From NCBI RefSeq assembly GCF_014650435.1, contig NZ_BMUY01000005.1:186001-250000 (forward strand): DNA of 64,000 nt, read 5' to 3'. The stretch is from Streptomyces tendae. GTDB taxonomy: Bacteria > Actinomycetota > Actinomycetes > Streptomycetales > Streptomycetaceae. This document shows positions 58,801-64,000 of this stretch, piece after piece. The notes under the pieces are model-generated. The model made no database searches and was not told the origin of the DNA. It worked only from the letters and a program-made list of their open reading frames with translations. Made by a program: the position numbers and the translations under genes. Each line of letters starts with the position of its first letter. Position 1 is the stretch's first letter.

Positions 58801-59495
58801 GCTCCGACGAACATCTCCAGGACAGTCACCGCGTAGCTCCACACGTCGGTGCGACGGCCCAGCGGCCGGCCCGCCACCTGCTCCGGCGACGCGTACGCGG
58901 GCGTGTAACCCCCTGCGGTGACCGCGACGCTGACGCCTCCGCGGCCTTCGGCGGCGCCCTCCTCGACCGCCAGGATCGCCCGGGACCTCGACAGGCCGAA
59001 GTCGGTCACCTTCGCCGTGCCGTCCTCGTCGAGCAGAATGTTGGCCGGTTTGACGTCCTGGTGGACGACGCCGCGCCGGTGCGCGTGTTCCAGCCCCCAC
59101 GCCACCTGGATCGCCAGGTCCAGCCGGAAGCCCAGCGCCCGCTCCGGCTCCATGCCGCGCAGCCGGCCCTGGTCGAGCAGGTCACGCAGGCTGCCGCCGG
59201 CGGCGTACTCGGCGAAGATCCGCGGGATGCCGTCGACCGCGCGCACGTAGAAGCAACTGCACAGGTGGGGGTGGAGACCCAGGGAGATCCACGTCCTGGC
59301 CTCGGCCAGGAAACCCTCCCGGCCGACCGGGTGCCGGAACAGGGCCGGCCGCGGGCTCTTGACGGCCAGGTCGACGTCCCAGCCCAGGTGCCGCACCCGG
59401 TAGACCAGGCCCATTCCCCCGTGCAGGTGCACACGCGTCACCCGGTACAGGCCCTCGATCTCGTCACCGACCCGCCAACTCGCCCCCGTCACCAC
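55866..59495 (-). CDS. Serine/threonine protein kinase with TPR-like segment and WD40 repeats
   Basis: This 1209-residue protein has an N-terminal Hanks-type kinase: Gly loop (HGGMGLVY, 25-32), Lys46 in AVK, catalytic HQDVKPAN (145-152; the usual HRD reads HQD), DFG at 165-167 and SPE at 203-205. A helical TPR-like linker (about 330-440) and many WD40 blades (about 460-1180: WDLRSGRYVRGL, WDLDTGECRHVL, WDLATGRCLRLMAGHTHPV, WDVTTGHCVHVLEGH) follow. There is no membrane segment, unusual for PASTA-type kinases. GTG 59495 lies 23 bp from the divergent DUF7019 gene. Confidence 0.88.
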   Translation of the reverse strand: MVTGASWRVGDEIEGLYRVTRVHLHGGMGLVYRVRHLGWDVDLAVKSPRPALFRHPVGREGFLAEARTWISLGLHPHLCSCFYVRAVDGIPRIFAEYAAGGSLRDLLDQGRLRGMEPERALGFRLDLAIQVAWGLEHAHRRGVVHQDVKPANILLDEDGTAKVTDFGLSRSRAILAVEEGAAEGRGGVSVAVTAGGYTPAYASPEQVAGRPLGRRTDVWSYAVTVLEMFVGAATWGEGPNAPTTLADRGTAAAMPDRLARLLGRCLRHEPSQRPGTMAEIAEELIDLHEHAVGPYPRTAPAEAALRADELNNHALSRLDLGEDTHAEQTLREALRIDPTHLEATFNSLTLRWRRGEISDETAVATMSVARTAAPGRWEGAYLLGQLHLERGDLDAALPLLREAAAADDGEPEVGAVLRQAEAGTLGDGLEEHVLTRRGARTREERGTEWMTAASLSTDGRVAMTARVIRDPVPRNVRTYLFGYRRQPDRYPLHLFSLSPPDLRVVESDEAVTALDLGDDGRLAAWGTGTAVRVWEAGTDRHARVMTGSRGQVSALRLGPGCALLAGAVVAPMGEPNPVLVWDVASGRTVLQLTGPSDRIRSLAFSADGSLLASGADDGTVQVWDLRSGRYVRGLTSPDRLNAVAIGNGARTAVTGGHEALRVWDLDTGECRHVLGEAVEELWLHDALVLTATRGGDMRLWDTADGRCLRTFEGHRDERARLLFANESLHMPVRIDREGRRAHSVSNNDTVRSWGLPRGHRAPLRVCRPRPHARVRQLDDRLRTLLAASESAAAQGDMSRALSSLSEARTLPGYERDASVVVAWRRLLTGAERVGLRAVWQARSITLPGEATFWYQDVAVSGDGRHALSTTRGHTMVLWDLDTGRAARTFALAEHGGDDVSVLAMTVDASHAVVGHASRDVRLWDLRTGTPVRDLGEPNSSWMSVAVDRAGRTALVQNGDGVLRLWDLAEGSRLRAFRGPSRTAHYTEGPSRRELEQVNAVSVSADGRVVMAALQYSGVVYWAGDRRRRRALEGYADRVDAVQVSADGRFAVTGGWDATVRYWDLATGRCLRLMAGHTHPVLGVDLTADGRFAFSAGMDEAVRIWDVTTGHCVHVLEGHTVLKRVRVSEDGTRAVSLGGDGTLRVWEIDWDVAVPEPVDWDERAQPYLDQHHDSESFEELLTRLRRAGLGGLRPEGVRQRLLRHRARRRR

Positions 59496-59518
59496 GAAAT
59501 CTTTATTAGCATCACGGG

Positions 59519-60169
59519 GTGTCGTTCCACTACTACCTGTACATCAGCGACAGCAAGGTCGACATGCTGCTGCCGCAGATCGACCCGGCCCACGCCACCA
59601 AACGCGGATCCGAGGTCGGGCTGAGTCTGTCGGTGCTGTCCTTCAAGAAGACCGCCGAGCAGCCCCCTCACGACCGCACCGCCCGGCTGGAGCGCGTCCT
59701 GCGGTATCTGCAGGACCACGGCGACATCGGTTCCGTCGACCAGCCGGGGCAGTTCTTCGGCGGGCTGCTCCCGGTGCAGTGGGGCCGCTTTCCGGGAGCC
59801 GCCTCGATGGTGTTCGCCGGGGGCCGTACGGAGCGGACGGTGCTCGCGCTCGGCGGGTCCGGGCGGCACCTGCTCGGCGCCGTACCCAACATCGACCAGG
59901 CCGACCCCGCGTGGTCGCACCTGCCTCCGCTGCTCGACGGACTGGCCTCCGACGTCGAGGACGAGATGCTCGTGGAGGCCGCCGAACAGCCCGGCGACCG
60001 CCTCGACCGCGGGGACGCGGCCGCGCTGGCCACGGTGCGCCGGGCGGTCGACAGGCTCACCGGACCGGCCCAGAACGTCGAATTCGTCGCCAAGCGCCTC
60101 CTGCACGGAACGGTGGACGGCCAACCGGTGCTCCTCGGCTCCCCCGTGTACCTCGCCCTCGTCGACTGA
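59519..60169 (+). CDS. DUF7019 family protein
   Basis: This 216-residue soluble protein of the family I know as DUF7019 (from memory) has MSFHYYLYISDSKVDMLLPQID, then VLRYLQDHGDIGSVDQPGQFFGGLLPVQWG, VFAGGRTERTVLALGGSGRHLLGAV and LTGPAQNVEFVAKRLLHGTVDGQPVLLGSPVYLALVD. The Asp-containing N-terminus and conserved LLGSPLY-like end are typical. The function is unknown. The GTG start has only 23 bp to the kinase start, so the two genes share a promoter region. It is possibly linked to kinase signalling. Confidence 0.78.
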   Translation: MSFHYYLYISDSKVDMLLPQIDPAHATKRGSEVGLSLSVLSFKKTAEQPPHDRTARLERVLRYLQDHGDIGSVDQPGQFFGGLLPVQWGRFPGAASMVFAGGRTERTVLALGGSGRHLLGAVPNIDQADPAWSHLPPLLDGLASDVEDEMLVEAAEQPGDRLDRGDAAALATVRRAVDRLTGPAQNVEFVAKRLLHGTVDGQPVLLGSPVYLALVD

Positions 60170-60220
60170 GCGCGCGCCACCGGCCGGAGTCCGCCCCCTG
60201 CGGTGACGGCTGACGCGGCC

Positions 60221-60643
60221 CTAGCCGAGGAACGACAACCGCACCTGGCGGTCGGGATTGTCCCTGTTGGTGTCGACCAGGCACACCGACTGCCAGGTTC
60301 CGAGTTCCAGGCGGCCGCCGATCACCGGCAGCGTCGCGTGCGGGGGCACGAAGGCGGGCAGGACGTGGTCGCGGCCGTGCCCGGGGCTGCCGTGGCGGTG
60401 CTGCCAGCGGTCGTCGGCGGGGAGCAGGGTGTGCAGGGCGGACAGCAGGTCGTCGTCGCTGCCGGCGCCGGTCTCGATGATCGCGATCCCGGCGGTGGCG
60501 TGCGGGACGAAGACGTTGAGGAGGCCGTCGCGGCCGGACGCCGCCTCGCGCAGGAAGGACTGGCACTCGCCGGTGATGTCGGCGACCCGCTCCGCCGAGC
60601 CGGTGGCGAGGTTGAGGACTCGGGTGGTGAAGGCATCTGGCAT
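60221..60643 (-). CDS. YjbQ family protein (secondary thiamine-phosphate synthase-like)
   Basis: This 140-residue protein of the YjbQ/UPF0047 fold has FTTRVLNLATGSAERVADITGECQSFLREA, LLNVFVPHATAGIAIIETG, HRHGSPGHGRDHVLPAFVPPHATLPVIGGRLELGTWQSVCLVDTNRD. The family is reported with weak thiamine phosphate synthase activity in E. coli, but its true role is unclear. ATG 60643 is the natural start; the frame upstream overlaps the divergent gene's promoter. It converges on DUF7019. Confidence 0.88.
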   Translation of the reverse strand: MPDAFTTRVLNLATGSAERVADITGECQSFLREAASGRDGLLNVFVPHATAGIAIIETGAGSDDDLLSALHTLLPADDRWQHRHGSPGHGRDHVLPAFVPPHATLPVIGGRLELGTWQSVCLVDTNRDNPDRQVRLSFLG

Positions 60644-60725
60644 GACCCCATCGTGACACCCGGGGGAGCCTGCTCCCGTCCTGACACCGGGGAAGATCGG
60701 GGCCTGCCATGCCGTTGGTAGAAGC

Positions 60726-61805
60726 GTGAACAACACACGCAAGGTCGAGGTCGTCGTCATCGGTGCCGGTCAGGCCGGGCTCGCCGCCGCCTATCACCTG
60801 CGGCGCACGGGGTTCGAGCCGGAACGCGACTTCGTGGTGCTCGACCACTCCCCCGGGCCCGGCGGCGCCTGGCAGTTCCGCTGGCCGTCCCTGACGTACG
60901 GCAAGGTGCACGGCATGCACGCCCTGCCCGGGATGGAGTTGACGGGCGCGGATCCTTCGCGGCCGTCCGCCGAGGTGGTGAGCGGGTACTTCGCCGACTA
61001 CGAGCGGACTTTCGACCTGCGGGTGCTGCGGCCGGTCGACGTGCGTGCCGTGCGCGAGGGGACGGACGGGCGGCTGTTCGTCGAGACGTCGGCCGGGTCC
61101 TGGTCGACGCGTGCGCTGATCAACGCGACCGGCACCTGGGACCGGCCCTTCTGGCCGCGCTATCCGGGGCAGGAGACCTTCCGGGGGCGTCAGCTGCACA
61201 CCGCGCAGTACGCAGGGCCGCAGGAGTTCGCCGGTCTGCGCGTGGTCGTGGTCGGCGGCGGTGCCTCGGCCACGCAGCACCTGCTGGAGATCGCCCCGTA
61301 CGCGGCGGCCACCACGTGGGTGACCAGGCGGCCCCCCGTCTTCCGCGAGGGGCCCTTCGACGAGGACGCGGGCCGGGCGGCGGTGGCACTCGTGGAGGAA
61401 CGGGTGCGACAGGGGCTGCCGCCGAAGAGTGTCGTGTCGGTGACCGGGCTGCCGCTGAACGACGCGGTCCGTGCCGGGCTGGAGTCGGGTGTGCTGGACC
61501 GGCAGACCGTGTTCGACCGGATCACGCCCGAGGGGGTGGAGTGGAACGACGGGCGGCGGGTGACCGCGGACGTCATCCTGTGGGCGACCGGGTTCCGGGC
61601 CGCCATCGACCATCTGAGGCCGCTGCGGCTGCGGGAGGCGGGGGGCGGTGTCCGTGTCGAGGGGACCCGATCGGTCGCCGACCCGAGGGTCCATCTCGTC
61701 GGCTACGGTCCCTCCGCCAGCACCATCGGCGCCAACCGGGCGGGCCGCGCGGCCGTGCGGGACATCAGGCGGCTGCTGGCGGAAGGGGAGCCGGTCGCCG
61801 CGTGA
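60726..61805 (+). CDS. Flavin-dependent monooxygenase/oxidoreductase-like protein
   Basis: This 359-residue two-dinucleotide protein has an FAD GxGxxG (VVVIGAGQAGLAAAYHLRR, about 8-26), GPGGAWQFRWPSLTYGKVHGMHALPGME, an NAD(P) motif LRVVVVGGGASATQHLLEIAPYA, and the ATG sequence VILWATGFR near the end, like class B flavin monooxygenases and CzcO-type proteins. The full Baeyer-Villiger fingerprint (FxGxxxHxxxW) is not seen, so it is shorter and of unknown substrate. GTG 60726 is the start. It converges on the MltG gene. Confidence 0.85.
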   Translation: MNNTRKVEVVVIGAGQAGLAAAYHLRRTGFEPERDFVVLDHSPGPGGAWQFRWPSLTYGKVHGMHALPGMELTGADPSRPSAEVVSGYFADYERTFDLRVLRPVDVRAVREGTDGRLFVETSAGSWSTRALINATGTWDRPFWPRYPGQETFRGRQLHTAQYAGPQEFAGLRVVVVGGGASATQHLLEIAPYAAATTWVTRRPPVFREGPFDEDAGRAAVALVEERVRQGLPPKSVVSVTGLPLNDAVRAGLESGVLDRQTVFDRITPEGVEWNDGRRVTADVILWATGFRAAIDHLRPLRLREAGGGVRVEGTRSVADPRVHLVGYGPSASTIGANRAGRAAVRDIRRLLAEGEPVAA

Positions 61806-61817
61806 CGCCCCGGCCGG

Positions 61818-62786
61818 TCACGTGGCGGCCTCGGCACCGGCCTTCTTCGAGGCGCTCTGCTGGAGGCGGTTGAACTCGTCGACGTTGCGCTGGTGTTCGG
61901 CGTAGTCGGCGGTGAAGCGCGTGTCGCCCGGCTTGACCGTGACGAAGTAGAGCCAGTCACCGGGAGTCGGGTTGATCGCGGCACTCATCGCCGCGTCGCC
62001 CGGGTTGGCGATGGGGGTGGGCGGCAGCCCCATGCGCTGGTACGAGTTGTAAGGACTGTCGATCTTCGTGTCCTTGTCGGTGGTCTTCAGGGTGGAACGG
62101 CCCAGGGCGTAGTTGATGGTGGAGTCCATCTGCAGCGGCATGCCGCGCTCCAGCCGGTTGAAGATCACCCGGGCCACCTTGCCCATGTCCTCCTTGGCGG
62201 CGGCCTCCGCCTGCACGATGCTGGCGATGGTGACCGCCTGGTAGACGTTGAGCGCGTTGCGCTGGGCGCCCGCGGCGACGGGTGCGCCGGTGAACCTCTT
62301 GTTCGCCGTGTCGACCATGGCCGTCAGCAGCTTCTCCGGGGTCGGGTTCTCGCCCAGCGGATAGGTCGCGGGGAAGAGATAGCCCTCGGGGTTGCCCTCG
62401 GCGTCGTTCGGCAGCTTGAGGTCGGCCTTGGCCAGGGACTTCTTGGTGGTGCCCGCGGGCAGGGCGAGGGCCTTGTCGACGGCCGCGTAGACCTGGGTCG
62501 CGCGCCGGCCCTCCGGGATCACCAGGGAGGTCGGGCGGGACGTGCCCTCGTCGTCCGTCGTCAGCAACGGCACCGCCACGGCGGTACCGGCGACGACGGC
62601 GCCGACCGCGATCAGGGCGACACGGCCCCGGCGCGTCAGCCGGATCGCCCTCCTGGGGCTCCGCGGGCTCTTGGGGCTCTGGGGACCTCTGAGGCCTGTG
62701 GTGCCCCTGAGGCTCCCACGGGGACCTCTGGCGCTCCTCGCGCTCCTCACACTTCTCGCGCTCCGTGGCGGAGTGTTCATCTGCAT
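61818..62786 (-). CDS. mltG: MltG-like endolytic peptidoglycan transglycosylase
   Basis: This 322-residue protein has a low-complexity Arg/Ser/Pro-rich N-terminus (about 5-45), one transmembrane segment (RVALIAVGAVVAGTAVAVPLL), then a YceG/MltG domain: LVIPEGRRATQVYAAVDKAL, GNPEGYLFPATYPLG, VTIASIVQAEAAAKEDMGKVARVIFNRLERGMPLQMDSTINYALG with the catalytic Glu in QAEAAA, and SPYNSYQRMGLPPTPIANPGDAAMSAAINP. It cleaves nascent glycan strands. ATG 62786 is taken; ATG 62825 is possible. It follows the ABC gene, possibly cotranscribed. Confidence 0.88.
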   Translation of the reverse strand: MQMNTPPRSARSVRSARSARGPRGSLRGTTGLRGPQSPKSPRSPRRAIRLTRRGRVALIAVGAVVAGTAVAVPLLTTDDEGTSRPTSLVIPEGRRATQVYAAVDKALALPAGTTKKSLAKADLKLPNDAEGNPEGYLFPATYPLGENPTPEKLLTAMVDTANKRFTGAPVAAGAQRNALNVYQAVTIASIVQAEAAAKEDMGKVARVIFNRLERGMPLQMDSTINYALGRSTLKTTDKDTKIDSPYNSYQRMGLPPTPIANPGDAAMSAAINPTPGDWLYFVTVKPGDTRFTADYAEHQRNVDEFNRLQQSASKKAGAEAAT

Positions 62787-62829
62787 GCGGGCACGGTAAC
62801 CCCCATAGAGCCACAAACCCGGCATATCT

Positions 62830-64000
62830 TCATCTTGTCGGTTCCAGTCGGGCGTCCCGGCGGACCAACGCGGCGTACCTCCCGTCCTGCGCCAGCAGCG
62901 CCTCGTGCGTGCCCTGTTCGGCCAGGCGTCCGGAGTCCAGGACCACGATCCGGTCGGCACCCCGGACGGTGGAGAGGCGGTGCGCGATGGTGATCGTGGT
63001 GCGGTTGGCGGACAGGGCGTCGATGGCGCCCTGCACAGCGGCCTCGGTGCGGGTGTCCAGGGCGCTGGTCGCCTCGTCCAGGACGAGGACGGGCGGGTCG
63101 CGCAGGATGGTGCGGGCGATGGCCAAGCGCTGCTTCTCACCACCGGAGAAGCGGTGGCCGCGCTCGCCGACCACGGTGTCGTAGCCCTCGGGCAGTGCGG
63201 CGATGTGGTCGTGGATCTGCGCCGCCCTCGCCGCCGCCTCCAGCTCCGCGTCCGTGGCGTCCGGCTTGGCGAAGCGCAGGTTCTCGGCGACGGAGGCGTG
63301 GAAGAGGTACGTCTCCTGCGAGACGACGCCGACCGCGCGGGCGAGGGTGTCGAAGTCGAGGTCGCGCACGTCGACCCCGTCGAGGGTGACCCGGCCGCCC
63401 GTCACGTCGTACAGCCGCGGCACCAGGTGGCCGAGCGTGGACTTGCCGGCGCCGGTGGGACCGACGACGGCGAGACTGCTGCCGGCCGGGACGGTGACGT
63501 CGATGCCGTCGAGCACCGGGCCGCCCTTGCCGTCGTAGCCGAACTCGACGTTCTCGAAGCGGACCTCGCCCTTGACGTGGTCCAGGTGGACGGGATCCTC
63601 CCGCTCGGTGATGTCGATCGGCAGGTCGAGGTACTCGAAGATGCGCTGGAACAGCGCGAGCGAGGTCTGGATCTGCACACCGGTCGACAGCAGGCTCACG
63701 GTCGGGCGGAACAGCCCCTGCTGGAGCGAGACGAAGGCGACGATCGTGCCGAGGGAGACGTCGGGGCCGCCGAGTTGCAGGGCGATGCCCGCGGTCCAGT
63801 AGATGACGGCCGGCATGGCGGCCATGACGATCGTGATGACGGCCATCCGCCAGCGGCCCGCCATGTTCGACCGCACTTCCAGGTCGACCAGGCTCTCGGA
63901 CTCGTCGGCGAAGGCGCGGGTGAGCGAGTCGGACCGGCCCATGGTGCGGCCGAGCAGGATGCCGCTGACGGAGAGCGACTCGGTGACCGTGGCGGCCATC
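62830..64000 (-). CDS. ABC exporter (permease-ATPase fusion), C-terminal portion
   Basis: This is the 3' part of a gene that begins beyond base 64000; 390 codons are in the window. The end of a membrane domain (about 1-120: AVIYWTAGIALQLGGPDVSLGTIVAFVSLQQGLFRPTVSLLSTGVQ) joins a nucleotide-binding domain with Walker A VGPTGAGKST, the Q loop, the signature RFSGGEKQRLAIARTILRD, Walker B VLVLDEATSALD and H-loop TIAHRLSTV. It is a type IV exporter half-transporter. The complete membrane domain and start cannot be seen. Confidence 0.92.
   Translation of the reverse strand, partial: MAATVTESLSVSGILLGRTMGRSDSLTRAFADESESLVDLEVRSNMAGRWRMAVITIVMAAMPAVIYWTAGIALQLGGPDVSLGTIVAFVSLQQGLFRPTVSLLSTGVQIQTSLALFQRIFEYLDLPIDITEREDPVHLDHVKGEVRFENVEFGYDGKGGPVLDGIDVTVPAGSSLAVVGPTGAGKSTLGHLVPRLYDVTGGRVTLDGVDVRDLDFDTLARAVGVVSQETYLFHASVAENLRFAKPDATDAELEAAARAAQIHDHIAALPEGYDTVVGERGHRFSGGEKQRLAIARTILRDPPVLVLDEATSALDTRTEAAVQGAIDALSANRTTITIAHRLSTVRGADRIVVLDSGRLAEQGTHEALLAQDGRYAALVRRDARLEPTR

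Noticed and set aside
1..64000. tRNA, rRNA, CRISPR array or insertion sequence
   Set aside because: No cloverleaf-like or rRNA segment, no regularly spaced repeats and no transposase motifs were found by eye.

Overview
The window is about 70 percent G+C, with codons ending mostly in G or C, many GTG starts, 4-bp start/stop overlaps, and families typical of Streptomyces (DUF5134, DUF5997, DUF6214, DUF7019, PaaX-type and FUSC proteins). It reads as a chromosomal stretch of a Streptomyces. I see no rRNA, tRNA, CRISPR array, insertion sequence, integrase or origin. About 62 protein genes are supported; the first and last are cut by the window edges.

Layout. 1-7.7 kb: the tail of an acyltransferase, a transglutaminase-like protein, a leftward operon (DUF6421-like protein, SDR, threonine aldolase), GDPD, GNAT and two VOC proteins. 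7.1-16.6 kb: a FUSC transporter with a MarR repressor, DUF5134, an M56 peptidase, PAP2, a HAD protein, TetR, a secreted LVIVD protein, a DUF305 lipoprotein and DUF6214. 16.7-21.8 kb: ArsR divergent from an Old Yellow Enzyme, a secreted pectate lyase, and PaaX divergent from an AidB-like acyl-CoA dehydrogenase across two palindromes. 22-34.7 kb: BNR-repeat protein, uracil-DNA glycosylase, a GlcNAc-kinase-like protein, a CbiX-like chelatase, lactonase, a second FUSC transporter, Lrp/AsnC, HAD, DUF4142, a LysR effector domain facing DUF5997, DUF1360, DUF2267 and an MGDG-synthase-like glycosyltransferase. 34.8-39.4 kb: SDR, DMT transporter, polysaccharide deacetylase and GH15.

39.4-44.3 kb is a four-gene molybdenum hydroxylase operon of the aldehyde oxidoreductase (PaoABC) type with an XdhC maturation factor, facing a TetR repressor over an array of TGTCCG half-sites. 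45.1-50.9 kb is a citrate-type two-component system divergent from tctCBA, so carboxylate sensing faces carboxylate uptake. 51-55.8 kb is a GAF/Fis regulator facing amidohydrolase, DUF59, Zn-alcohol dehydrogenase and ABM genes. This set resembles the accessory genes of actinobacterial propane/acetone diiron monooxygenase operons, but no hydroxylase is present in the window. 55.9-64 kb has a 1209-residue Ser/Thr kinase with WD40 repeats, a divergent DUF7019 gene, YjbQ, a flavin monooxygenase-like protein, an MltG-like transglycosylase and the 3' part of an ABC exporter.

The most interesting signals are: the orphan monooxygenase-accessory cassette; the WD40 kinase/DUF7019 pair; a zincin-like motif in the DUF6421-like protein; the LysR-effector/DUF5997 pair, in which DUF5997 shows an internal duplication; the 42-bp palindrome over a bidirectional promoter at paaX; the 8-bp tandem repeats that contain a stop codon; and several well-formed operators. 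Function calls come from reading motifs and remembered families, with no database search.
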